A stretch of 64,000 nucleotides of DNA, from contig JAUSAG010000008.1 of the NCBI GenBank assembly GCA_030652995.1, forward strand, positions 60,085 to 124,084, given 5' to 3'. This document shows positions 30,185-39,006 of the stretch, one piece after another. This DNA comes from Methylotenera sp. GTDB lineage: Bacteria; Pseudomonadota; Gammaproteobacteria; Burkholderiales; Methylophilaceae. A model generated the notes under the pieces. That model saw nothing but the letters and a program-made list of their open reading frames with translations, ran no database searches and was not told the origin of the DNA. How positions within the stretch are numbered: position 1 is the first letter of the stretch; each line of letters starts with the position of its first letter. The position numbers were made by a program, and so were the translations under genes.

Positions 30185-32005
30185 CTAGCGATTAAACCCT
30201 ACGTAAAGCTTTTCATACGCCGCCATATTGTGCTGCAAAACGACATGACGTTTAATTTTGAGGGTAGGCGTTAACAGCCCATTCTCTATGGTCCAAGGTT
30301 CATGTAGCAGCGCAATTTTTCTGACTTTTGCATATCCCGGGAAAGCCTTCATTTGTTGCGCCACGCGGTTAAGTGCAAAAGCACACGCTTGCGGATGCAC
30401 TAAGTCTGACGGCCAATTATTAGGCAAATCACGCGTTTTTACAGCATCTGCCCAACACTCACGATTCACTACCGCCAACACACTCAAATAGGCTTTACCT
30501 TCGCCCACCACCATCACCTGTTCAAAAAGCGGGTCACGCTGTATCGCAGATTCTACATCCCCCGGCGGCACTTTTTCACCGTTAGAGAGTACGATAATTT
30601 CTTTAATGCGCCCAGTGATGGTAATGCGGTCAAACGCATCGATCTTGACAACGTCTCCCGTTTTAAGCCAGCCATCGGCGGTAAAAATGGCTTTGGTCGC
30701 TTCATTATTATTCCAGTAGCCTTGCATCACGTTAGCGCCACGCACCTCTAAACCATCGGCCTCACCTATCCGTACTTCTACCCCTTGAATCACTTGCCCT
30801 ACGCTACTCGGCACATTGTTTTCTACCCGATTAACACTAATGATAGGGCTAGTTTCAGTTAAGCCATACCCTTGAATGATTGGTACGCCCAGCGCAATAA
30901 AAGTACGCGCATTATCTGAAGGCAACGCAGCACCTCCCGCAACCGCCAAACGCAACCTGCCACCCAAACGCGCTTGCAGCTTATCTGCCACCAGTTTTTT
31001 CAATAACGGCCATAGCAGATGTTGCCAATGCCACTTGCCACGCCCTTGTGCATACTCAAAACGGCTATAACCGACTTTGACTGCCAGTTCAAATAAATAG
31101 CGCGCATAAGCTGGGCCTTGTTCTAACTTATTACGCAGCCCTGATTGAATGCGCTCAAAAATACGTGGCACTGTGACCATAATCGTGGGTTGCACTTTGG
31201 CTAAATCTTCTTGCAACTGTTGTATAGAGCGAGAAAAGGCAACACTGGCGCCCGACATAATGGGAATGCAACAACCAGCCATGCGCTCTAATGCATGCGA
31301 TAACGGCAAAAACGACAGGAATATATCGTTGGGATAAATTGAAAATACCTGCAAAGCACCCCAAGCATTACTCATTAAGTTGCGATGCGTGAGCATCACG
31401 CCTTTAGATTTACCTGTAGTACCAGAGGTGTAAATGATGGTAGCTAGCGCATCCGCATCAGATACGCGATGCTGGAACTCACCTGAGTCACTTAAACTTG
31501 GCAGCCATTCATCAACACCACGAATACGTCCATCATCATCACCTTCGGGGGGCGTTTTGAATACCACAACCCGTTGCAACTCAACCAAACCTGCGCTAAC
31601 CTCATGAATGGGATGCCAATTCTCTGCACTATCGATTAGCAGTAATTTTGCGCCTGAATCTTGCAACACATGTGCGACATTTTCAGGACGGTCTGACACG
31701 TATAACGGCACGGTCACCAAGCCCAACCCAAGTGCAGCTTGATCAAACAATACCCAGCTTGGGCTGTTTTTGAGCATAACAGCTACACGGTCGCCAAGTT
31801 GCAATTGCTCATGCAACAAGGCCGCTTGCCAGCTTATAATTTCATGCAGGGCGGTCTGCCATGTCATCTCGCGCCATTCACCGGCTTGATCATCAAAATA
31901 GCGATAAGCAACGCCGTCTGGCGTGCGCTTTACTCGCTCATGAAACATACTATCTAAAGTGGTTGCCAGCTCAGGGCTAATAAAATCCGTTTGCTGCGCT
32001 CTCAC
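30185..32005 (-). CDS. AMP-dependent long-chain fatty-acid CoA ligase-like enzyme
   Basis: The 606-residue protein belongs to the ANL superfamily, which adenylates a carboxylate and then transfers it to a thiol such as CoA. Motifs: the P-loop TIIYTSGTTGKSKGVMLTH near residue 190, IIQGYGLTETSPIIS near 360, GWLKTGDV and GRIKEIIVLSNGEKVPPGDVE near 460. The form without a long linker matches bacterial FACS (FadD15-like). The substrate chain length is an inference from family. It ends nine bases after the thioredoxin-fold gene, so they form one unit. Confidence 0.85.
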   Translation of the reverse strand: MRAQQTDFISPELATTLDSMFHERVKRTPDGVAYRYFDDQAGEWREMTWQTALHEIISWQAALLHEQLQLGDRVAVMLKNSPSWVLFDQAALGLGLVTVPLYVSDRPENVAHVLQDSGAKLLLIDSAENWHPIHEVSAGLVELQRVVVFKTPPEGDDDGRIRGVDEWLPSLSDSGEFQHRVSDADALATIIYTSGTTGKSKGVMLTHRNLMSNAWGALQVFSIYPNDIFLSFLPLSHALERMAGCCIPIMSGASVAFSRSIQQLQEDLAKVQPTIMVTVPRIFERIQSGLRNKLEQGPAYARYLFELAVKVGYSRFEYAQGRGKWHWQHLLWPLLKKLVADKLQARLGGRLRLAVAGGAALPSDNARTFIALGVPIIQGYGLTETSPIISVNRVENNVPSSVGQVIQGVEVRIGEADGLEVRGANVMQGYWNNNEATKAIFTADGWLKTGDVVKIDAFDRITITGRIKEIIVLSNGEKVPPGDVESAIQRDPLFEQVMVVGEGKAYLSVLAVVNRECWADAVKTRDLPNNWPSDLVHPQACAFALNRVAQQMKAFPGYAKVRKIALLHEPWTIENGLLTPTLKIKRHVVLQHNMAAYEKLYVGFNR

Positions 32006-32014
32006 GGCGCAACC

Positions 32015-32581
32015 TTAAATGGATTCTTGCGCAAACCATTTAATGCTACAGCCAATGCTTGGTGTCTGCTCCCTAGGTCCTTCGCCTGTTTCGGCAATCT
32101 GCTTCATCGCGTGAAACAAATCTCTCGGGTTGTTTTGGTCAGACACACGTCGGCCTGCCGCATCAAATCGACCACGATATTGCAGCTCTAAATTAGCGTT
32201 AAAGCCAAAAAAATCAGGGGTGCAAACTGCACCATAAGCTTTCGCCACTTCTTGCGTATCATCCAATACATAAGGGAACGAAAAATCAAATAGTTTTGAT
32301 TCTTCCTTCATGCGCTCGTAGGAGTCTTCAGGGTAATTTTCAGTATCGTTACTTTGAATAGCAATGGTATTGATGCCATATTGCAATAACTCACGACAAT
32401 CAGCTACCAAGCGCGTTTTAATGGCTTTAACATACGGGCAGTGATTACAAATAAACATGACCAACAAGCCATTTTTACCTACACTATTTGCCAAGGTGTA
32501 ACGCTTACCATCAACACCTAATAAATCAAAATCGGCGGCGCGTTGGCCAAAATTACATACTGGGGGATTTAAGCTAACCAT
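32015..32581 (-). CDS. Thioredoxin-fold (AhpC/TSA-like) redox protein
   Basis: The 188-residue protein has a redoxin-type fold: PAADFDLLGVDGKRYTL-like opening (FDLLGVDGKRYTL), LLVMFICNHCPYVKAIKTRL with a CxxC pair (C46, C49), then YVLDDTQEVAKAYGAVCTPDFFGFN with the cis-proline position. No signal peptide, so cytoplasmic. Function (thiol exchange or peroxide removal) is not determined. It is upstream of the CoA ligase gene by nine bases and divergent from rsmE. Confidence 0.82.
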   Translation of the reverse strand: MVSLNPPVCNFGQRAADFDLLGVDGKRYTLANSVGKNGLLVMFICNHCPYVKAIKTRLVADCRELLQYGINTIAIQSNDTENYPEDSYERMKEESKLFDFSFPYVLDDTQEVAKAYGAVCTPDFFGFNANLELQYRGRFDAAGRRVSDQNNPRDLFHAMKQIAETGEGPREQTPSIGCSIKWFAQESI

Positions 32582-32709
32582 TATCTTCTCCTTATTTCGT
32601 TATAATTATTGATGTGACAACGTTAATGTTTATATTATCACTATTGTTTTCAATTTTACTTTCTTTTAGCGTCTGCTCCTTAACAGCACCATTTTAATGG
32701 TTAATTCTT

Positions 32710-33444
32710 ATGTCTAATCTGCGTTTTTTTACAAATTCACCACTGGCTTTAAATGCATCCGTACAGCTTTCAGAAAGTGCCGCTACACATGCCACGCGCG
32801 CACTACGCCTAAATGTTGGCGATACCGCCATCGTGTTTAATGGTGATGGTTATGATTACGACTGCGAGCTGATTTCAATCAAGAAAAATACGGTGATTGC
32901 CAACATTACCGGTGTAACAAAAGTAAGCAATGAGTCGCCACTGAACATTACCTTACTGCAAGCTGTTTCCAGCGGCGACCGCATGGACTTCACTATTCAA
33001 AAAGCGGTTGAGCTTGGCGTCACATGTATTCAACCCATCACCAGTCAGCGTAGTGTGGTGAAGTTATCAACAGAACGCGCAGAAAAGCGTACTGAACATT
33101 GGCAAAATGTAGCAATTTCAGCTTGCGAGCAATCAGGCCGCGCAGTGGTGCCCAATGTATTTCCGCCGATGTCGCTTGAGCACTGGCTAAGCCGCAACCC
33201 TATTGCCTCTGCTACGCGCATTCAGCTAAACCCTGTTGGCGCAAAGCGCTTGGCGGAGATGCAAAAACCATTGGCCGAGATACAACTGCTGATTGGCGCA
33301 GAAGGTGGGCTCAGTCAAAATGAAATTGACCTTGCAAGCGCGCATGGGTTTCAGTCAATGGTGCTGGGTCCGCGCATTTTACGTACTGAAACTGCCGCTT
33401 TAACTGCCATTTCAGTGATGCAATCTGCGTGGGGAGATTTTTAA
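32710..33444 (+). CDS. rsmE: 16S rRNA m3U1498 methyltransferase
   Basis: RsmE methylates U1498 in 16S rRNA. The 244 residues show the N-terminal PUA-like part (SAATHATRALRLNVGDTAIVFNGDG) and the SPOUT knot with LLIGAEGGLSQNEIDLASAHGF and LGPRILRTETAALTAIS, both characteristic. The IQKAVELGVTCIQPITSQRSVVK stretch is also typical. Length is normal. It is divergent from the thioredoxin-fold gene and separated by about 130 bases from the helix-turn-helix/ArgA gene. Confidence 0.95.
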   Translation: MSNLRFFTNSPLALNASVQLSESAATHATRALRLNVGDTAIVFNGDGYDYDCELISIKKNTVIANITGVTKVSNESPLNITLLQAVSSGDRMDFTIQKAVELGVTCIQPITSQRSVVKLSTERAEKRTEHWQNVAISACEQSGRAVVPNVFPPMSLEHWLSRNPIASATRIQLNPVGAKRLAEMQKPLAEIQLLIGAEGGLSQNEIDLASAHGFQSMVLGPRILRTETAALTAISVMQSAWGDF

Positions 33445-33510
33445 CCTAGCCAGATAAAACCAAACACATTTATCCAAAGACATACTCCACTAAAACCTCG
33501 CCTATAAATT

Positions 33511-33559
33511 ATTTGTATTTTTTACAAATTTAATTTATATTTATGTAAATTTTACAAAT
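33511..33559. promoter_or_regulatory. Operator-like dyads upstream of the HTH-ArgA gene
   Basis: Three related motifs fall within 50 bases of very AT-rich sequence that ends 17 bases before the start codon. ATTTGTA/TACAAAT is a perfect dyad with a five-base spacer (33511-33529). TGTAAA-T-TTTACA is a second palindrome (33544-33556). TTTACAAAT recurs at 33521 and 33551, exactly 30 bases apart. This is where an XRE-type repressor would be expected to bind; self-regulation is inferred. Confidence 0.45.
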
Positions 33560-33576
33560 ATTTAGAGTATTTTATT

Positions 33577-35187
33577 ATGTCCCTAGGCAACTTTATTCGC
33601 ACTAAACGCAAATCACTCAACCTAACATTGCAGCAATTTGCCTCTAAAATTGAGGCTGATGCAGGTAATTTGTCACGTATCGAACGTGGTGAGCTGGGTG
33701 TATCTGAAGTGCTATTACGCAAAATTTCAATAGCTTTGAATACAACACCCGCCAAGCTTTACGCTGAGTGTGATGCCACAGAAACGCCATTTGGCCTAAA
33801 CGAGCAGCAATCCACCTGCCTGGTGGCGCCTACGCAAGCTTCATACAAAGGCAGTCAGGCCAACGCTAAAGATTTTGTACATTGGTTTCGCTCTGCTGCG
33901 CCTTATATCCATGCGTTTGGTGGGCGTACATTTGTGATTGCATTTGGTGGTGAGGTCGTTGATGAGCAGCAATTCATCGCGCTATCGCACGACCTTAACC
34001 TACTTGCAAGTCTTGAGGTCAGGTTAGTATTGGTACATGGCGCACGACCGCAAATTGAGCGGCGCTTAAAACGGGACAAACTCACGCCCATATTTCATAA
34101 CGGTTTACGCGCAACCGATGATAAAGCCATGGAAGCTGTTAAAGAAGCCAACGGTGCAGTGAGAGTTGAAATTGAAGCCTTGCTTTCAATGGGAATTACC
34201 AACTCCCCAATGGCAGGCTCCGACATTCGTGTAGCGAGTGGCAACTTTGTGACGGCTAAACCTTTAGGCGTGCGTGATGGTGTTGACTTACAGCACACAG
34301 GTGAAGTGCGCAGGGTGGATGCTGTTGGTATTCAGAAGCGCTTGGATGACGGCGAATTAGTGATGCTGTCTCCGCTTGGCTATTCGCCTACAGGTGAGGC
34401 TTTTAATTTAAGCTTGGAAGATGTAGCCGTCAGCGCTGCGATTGCACTGGATGCGGACAAGCTCATTTTTTTGATGGATTCTGAAGGCGTACATAATTTA
34501 CGCGGTGAATTACTACGTGAAATGACCGCCGAAAAAGCCAAGAACTTTCTGCGTAATGTGCAAGAAAATAAGCAAGCCATCAATGTTTCAGAAGACGTTA
34601 ATTTTTACCTGCCAGCCGCTGTACGCGCTTGTGAGCATGGCGTGGCACGCACACACCTGATTAGCCGCCACATTGACGGTGCGATTATTCAAGAGCTATT
34701 CACGCTTGAGGGTATTGGCACCATGGTGACGGAGTTGAGCTTGGAAAGCATGCGACAAGCCAATATTGACGATGTTGGCGGCATCATAAAACTGATTGAG
34801 CCGCTTGAGGCCGAGGGCATTTTGGTGCGGCGTGGGCGTGAGCGCATTGAGATGGAAATTAACCATTTTTACGTGATGGAACACGATAATCGCATTATTG
34901 GCTGTGCGGCACTGTATCCATTTATGGCTGAAAAAACCGCCGAGTTTGCATGTCTGGCGATAGATCCTGCCTACAGAGGTGGTGGCCGGGGCGATAAATT
35001 ATTCTACTTTTGCGCAAGCCTAGCAAAAGAGCAGGGGCTTAAAAGTTTATTTTGCTTAACCACCCGTACCGAGCACTGGTTTCTAGAGCGTGGTTTTGTA
35101 GAACAAAATATAGATAAATTACCCGCTGAAAAACAAAAACTTTACAATTTTCAGCGCAAATCTAAAGTGTTTAGCAAAACACTTTAA
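33577..35187 (+). CDS. argA: N-acetylglutamate synthase fused to an N-terminal XRE-type HTH domain
   Basis: Residues about 1-67 (IRTKRKSLNLTLQQF, ASKIEADAGNLSRIERGEL, LLRKISIALNTTPAKLY) are a helix-turn-helix of the XRE/Cro class. Residues about 98-380 are an amino-acid-kinase fold resembling E. coli ArgA (VHWFRSAAPYIHAFGGRTFVIAFGGEVV; LVLVHGARPQIERRL). Residues about 390-530 are the GNAT domain with YRGGGRGDKLF and LTTRTEHWFLERGF. ArgA acetylates glutamate with acetyl-CoA, the first step of arginine synthesis. The 536-residue size is roughly 90 more than E. coli ArgA. Only a weak GTG (33823) could start a separate ArgA, so a true fusion is likely. argB follows. Confidence 0.85.
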   Translation: MSLGNFIRTKRKSLNLTLQQFASKIEADAGNLSRIERGELGVSEVLLRKISIALNTTPAKLYAECDATETPFGLNEQQSTCLVAPTQASYKGSQANAKDFVHWFRSAAPYIHAFGGRTFVIAFGGEVVDEQQFIALSHDLNLLASLEVRLVLVHGARPQIERRLKRDKLTPIFHNGLRATDDKAMEAVKEANGAVRVEIEALLSMGITNSPMAGSDIRVASGNFVTAKPLGVRDGVDLQHTGEVRRVDAVGIQKRLDDGELVMLSPLGYSPTGEAFNLSLEDVAVSAAIALDADKLIFLMDSEGVHNLRGELLREMTAEKAKNFLRNVQENKQAINVSEDVNFYLPAAVRACEHGVARTHLISRHIDGAIIQELFTLEGIGTMVTELSLESMRQANIDDVGGIIKLIEPLEAEGILVRRGRERIEMEINHFYVMEHDNRIIGCAALYPFMAEKTAEFACLAIDPAYRGGGRGDKLFYFCASLAKEQGLKSLFCLTTRTEHWFLERGFVEQNIDKLPAEKQKLYNFQRKSKVFSKTL

Positions 35188-35231
35188 GCAAATTTTAGTT
35201 ACAATAGCGCAAACTAAACTTGCCAAAATTC

Positions 35232-35408
35232 AAACCAGATTCTCCATTAGGACTTGAAGTGGCAGCGCCGCACAGTTTGATGGTTTTTTGTACAAATTTT
35301 ATGGGCAATAGTCACGCTATTGACAGAAAATTTGCACAAAAAAGACGCAAAATGGGCAGGTTGAAATTCAAGTAGATGCATTCATCGCCTAATAGAGAAT
35401 CTGGGTTT
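35232..35408. repeat. 177-bp palindromic element before argB (AACCCAGATT family, copy B)
   Basis: The left end AAACCAGATTCTCCATTAGG and the right end CCTAATAGAGAATCTGGGTTT are complementary apart from a missing C and one mismatch. The inner pair TTTTTTGTACAAATTTT and AAAATTTGCACAAAAAA and the centre AATAGTCACGCTATT match copy A. Its right end is 17 bases before the argB start, so it forms the argB leader and separates argB from the argA-like gene. Confidence 0.85.
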
Positions 35409-35410
35409 AA

Positions 35411-36310
<900 letters not shown>

Positions 36311-36323
36311 TTTTAGGTTTTAC

Positions 36324-36956
36324 ATGACCGCTAAAATCTGGATTTTTGACCTGGATGACACGCTCCATAATGCCTCCGCGCATATATTTCCAGTCATGAA
36401 TCGCGCCATGACGCGCTACATGATGGAAACGTTAGATTTAGACGAGCCTGCCGCACACAAGATGCGTCAACATTATTGGTGCATCTATGGTGCTACCCTC
36501 AAGGGGCTCATGCGCCACCATGATATTGACCCACATCATTTTTTAAATGAAACCCATCGACTCGATAATTTGCCTGAACTGGTCATTCAAGCCAGGCGGC
36601 TTCGGCACATGTTGCAAGGCCTGCCTGGACGTAAGTTAATATTTACTAACGCCCCGCGCAACTACGCCACCCGCGTGCTAAAGTTATTGGGTATTGATGA
36701 TATTTTTGAGCTGATATTTAGCGTGGAATCTACCCAATTTCATGCAAAACCGTCAACGCGTGGGTTTCAACAACTGCTTAAAACCATTAAAGTTAAAGCG
36801 TGTAACTGCACTATGCTAGAGGATAGCTTGCCAGCACTGATGACTGCAAAACGGCTTGGCATGAAAACAATCTGGGTAAGTAGGCAATTAAAAAAACCCA
36901 ATTTTGTTGATTATCGGATATCCACAGTGTTAGCACTCACTCACCTTAGGCTATAA
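36324..36956 (+). CDS. HAD-superfamily pyrimidine 5'-nucleotidase (SDT1-like)
   Basis: The 210-residue protein starts with the HAD nucleophile motif IWIFDLDDTLHNAS, has LIFTNAPRNYATRVLKLLGI (motif II, Thr) near residue 108, a lysine in FHAKPSTRGF near 140 and the acidic motif MLEDSLPALMTAKRLGMKTIWV near 165. The helical cap segment matches the pyrimidine 5'-nucleotidase subgroup, which dephosphorylates UMP/CMP. Substrate is inferred from family. It is 13 bases after argB and 29 before slmA, in one operon. Confidence 0.85.
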   Translation: MTAKIWIFDLDDTLHNASAHIFPVMNRAMTRYMMETLDLDEPAAHKMRQHYWCIYGATLKGLMRHHDIDPHHFLNETHRLDNLPELVIQARRLRHMLQGLPGRKLIFTNAPRNYATRVLKLLGIDDIFELIFSVESTQFHAKPSTRGFQQLLKTIKVKACNCTMLEDSLPALMTAKRLGMKTIWVSRQLKKPNFVDYRISTVLALTHLRL

Positions 36957-36985
36957 TTAAATAATCATTTGTGAGGAACATAAAA

Positions 36986-37558
36986 ATGGCAGGCGAACGT
37001 AAGCAACAAATTTTAGAAACGCTAGCTAAAATGCTGGAGTCGCCCAAACGGGAAAAAATCACCACCGCTTCATTAGCCGCGAAGCTGGAAGTCAGTGAAG
37101 CGGCACTTTACCGCCACTTTGCTAATAAAGCGCAAATGTTTGAAGGTCTGATTGTATTTATTGAGGAAACGGTTTTTGGCTTAATCAACAAAATTAGCAC
37201 CGAAGAAACTGATGGCTTAAGACAAGTGCAGCGCATTGTGACGATGCTGTTAGTATTTGCAGAAAAAAACCCGGGCATGACACGTGTGCTCATTGGCGAC
37301 GCGCTTGTGAATGAAGATGAAAAATTGCAACTACGCATCAACCAGCTGTACGACCGCATAGAGGCAACGCTCAAGCAAAGTCTGCGAATTGCTGATACGC
37401 AACATCCTAACATGCCGACTGGAAGCAAAAGTGTTGCTGAAGCACGCGCTAATTTAATGGTATGCTTTGTGGTAGGCCGCTGGCAACAGTTCGCCAAGAG
37501 CGGGTTTAAACGCAAGCCGACAGAATTTGCTCAGGAACAATTGGGCTTATTAAGCTAA
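36986..37558 (+). CDS. slmA: Nucleoid occlusion factor SlmA (TetR family)
   Basis: SlmA binds sites on the chromosome and blocks FtsZ ring formation over the nucleoid. The 190 residues begin with AGERKQQILETLAKMLE and have the TetR-type DNA-binding helices (ITTASLAAKLEVSEAALYRHFANKAQMFEGLI, about residues 24-55) followed by an all-helical C-terminal domain containing VGRWQQFAKSGFKRKPTE, typical for SlmA. GAGGA lies 10 bases before the ATG at 36986; the frame from 36971 is not used. Downstream of argB and the HAD gene. Confidence 0.93.
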   Translation: MAGERKQQILETLAKMLESPKREKITTASLAAKLEVSEAALYRHFANKAQMFEGLIVFIEETVFGLINKISTEETDGLRQVQRIVTMLLVFAEKNPGMTRVLIGDALVNEDEKLQLRINQLYDRIEATLKQSLRIADTQHPNMPTGSKSVAEARANLMVCFVVGRWQQFAKSGFKRKPTEFAQEQLGLLS

Positions 37559-37632
37559 TGACGTAAAGCAACGGGTCCAACTAGGGCTAAAATTTCGTAC
37601 TTTGTTAAGTAATCGTTAAAAAAGGTAGCGAC

Positions 37633-38115
37633 ATGACCACGCATAATCAAGCAATAAAAGCCCTATCTCCTGCTGATTACCTCCTCATTGAAAAAGAGCA
37701 TCTACTCTTTGATAAGTTCTTAATTGACCTGCGTAACACCTGTGCTTGCAGCAACTTAAACCAGCACCCCGATTGCGAGCCTTGCGATCATGAAAAAATG
37801 ACCTCGTGCCAAGGTCGCTTGCCTTCTTACTTGTTTTATATCTCAGACCTTGCAGCTAGGCATTTTGAGCATGAAGAACAAATTATGTTAAGCAGACCGC
37901 ATGTGACGGAGCAATACGAATATTTTCGTACGCACCGCCAAGCACATCAGGAGATTATGGATAAGTTGCAGGCACTGATAGATGCGTGTTTTTCAATGGA
38001 TAGCAAAAACAGTCCCGCTGAAACATACCGCCAGTTTCACCAAGAACTTTCAGATATGTTTGAAGCACATGATCGCGCTTTTGATGATCCATTTATTCAA
38101 TCGACTAAAACTTAA
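37633..38115 (+). CDS. Hemerythrin-like protein with a cysteine cluster
   Basis: The 160 residues fit a four-helix hemerythrin bundle: H23 in LIEKEHLLFDKFL, H77 and nearby E in RHFEHEEQIM, H101 and H105 in HRQAHQEIMDKL, H136 and H146 with an Asp in FHQELSDMFEAHDRAFDD. These are candidate di-iron ligands, but the spacing is not exactly canonical. An inserted loop, residues 37-59, has five cysteines (C37, C39, C48, C51, C59) suggestive of metal or redox chemistry. Oxygen, NO or redox sensing is an inference. It begins 74 bases after slmA and is cytoplasmic. Confidence 0.75.
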   Translation: MTTHNQAIKALSPADYLLIEKEHLLFDKFLIDLRNTCACSNLNQHPDCEPCDHEKMTSCQGRLPSYLFYISDLAARHFEHEEQIMLSRPHVTEQYEYFRTHRQAHQEIMDKLQALIDACFSMDSKNSPAETYRQFHQELSDMFEAHDRAFDDPFIQSTKT

Positions 38116-38167
38116 ACCATAGATTAGATAGACTTTTTACGTATTTTTTATTGCGCAGGAGAGCAAC

Positions 38168-38389
38168 TTGGGCGGCACAATTTTCGGCTTTACTGAAACG
38201 CAAATTACTGACTTTGGCATGACTTATGGCGTTGGCGGTTTGATGCTGTTAATGATTTTTATTGTTGGGCATTTAGCCTGGGAAGCCAAAGTAGGAAAGT
38301 TTGGTACTTTTATTTTATTTTTAGGATTAACCTTTGGATTAGTGGGATTTGTAGCCAAATATTTTATTCAAAACTCACTGGGTATTTAA
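38168..38389 (+). CDS. DUF2788 small membrane protein
   Basis: The 73-residue protein has two membrane segments (GVGGLMLLMIFIVGHLAW and GTFILFLGLTFGLVGFVAKYFI) joined by a short basic loop EAKVGKFG. The TYGVGGL and KxGKFGTF elements fit the DUF2788 family of unknown function. The start is TTG at 38168, supported by AGGAGAG at 38157-38163. The stop codon TAA is the first part of a palindromic element (copy C). Confidence 0.78.
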   Translation: MGGTIFGFTETQITDFGMTYGVGGLMLLMIFIVGHLAWEAKVGKFGTFILFLGLTFGLVGFVAKYFIQNSLGI

Positions 38390-38559
38390 CCCAGATTTTT
38401 CATTAAAACTTGGAATGCTAACGCGGCACAGTTTGATTGATTTTTGTGCAAATTTTATGGGCAATAGTTCTATTGACAAAAAATTTGCACAAAAAATACG
38501 CAAAATGGGCAAGTTAACATTTAAGTAGATGAAAAATCGCCTAATGCAAAATCTGGGTT
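38388..38559. repeat. 172-bp palindromic element after the DUF2788 gene (AACCCAGATT family, copy C)
   Basis: The outer end AACCCAGATTTTTCATTA faces TAATGCAAAATCTGGGTT, with one mismatch (at the base before or after CATTA). TTTTTGTGCAAATTTT faces AAAATTTGCACAAAAA, and AATAG/CTATT is the centre, as in copies A and B. The two A residues at its start are the last bases of the preceding TAA stop. Both copies A and C are followed by GAAC. The gap from here to 38740 holds nothing else I can support. Confidence 0.85.
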
Positions 38560-38740
38560 GAACTATTGTTTAGACAACATTTAGGCGCCATCAACTTAGA
38601 AATTTAGTATTGCCAGATAAACTGCCTATCTCTCTCCACAGGTTTAGCATTAGCCAACTAAGAAAAGTCTCATCATGCAACCGCCTTATTTTACGGCTGT
38701 TTGATTTGATATCCACCTCGCGCCACCCCATCAGCAACAA

Positions 38741-38902
38741 CTAATCCCACAACTCCGCAGTCATAGGCTCAGTTACCTTAATAGCTATTTGTTGTTTTGT
38801 AATATAAACATTAATGGCGGGACGCTTGCTGACACCGACTAAGCGCCGGCGCTCTTTAGCTGGCTTGCCACCAAAAATCATTGTTTTCAATGCACCAAAC
38901 AT
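38741..38902 (-). CDS. Small hypothetical protein (53 residues)
   Basis: The frame opens at 38959, but the ATG before FGALKTM has AAAGGT about seven bases upstream, giving a 53-residue basic protein (KPAKERRRLVGVSKRP) ending MTAELWD. No domain recognised. It is isolated between a palindromic element and cca, and could be a chance frame. Confidence 0.35.
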   Translation of the reverse strand: MFGALKTMIFGGKPAKERRRLVGVSKRPAINVYITKQQIAIKVTEPMTAELWD

Positions 38903-39006
38903 GTAATTACCTTTTACTTTTAAAGTTTCGTCCATATTACAGCATGGTCTAAGTTTCAATTGTACTTAGCAGTCACGGCAAATGTTAAATTTTGTAAACT
39001 ATCAAT

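Noticed and set aside
33823..35187. Separate argA starting at the internal GTG
   Set aside because: No ribosome site precedes it and the upstream HTH frame runs into it without a stop, so the fusion is preferred.
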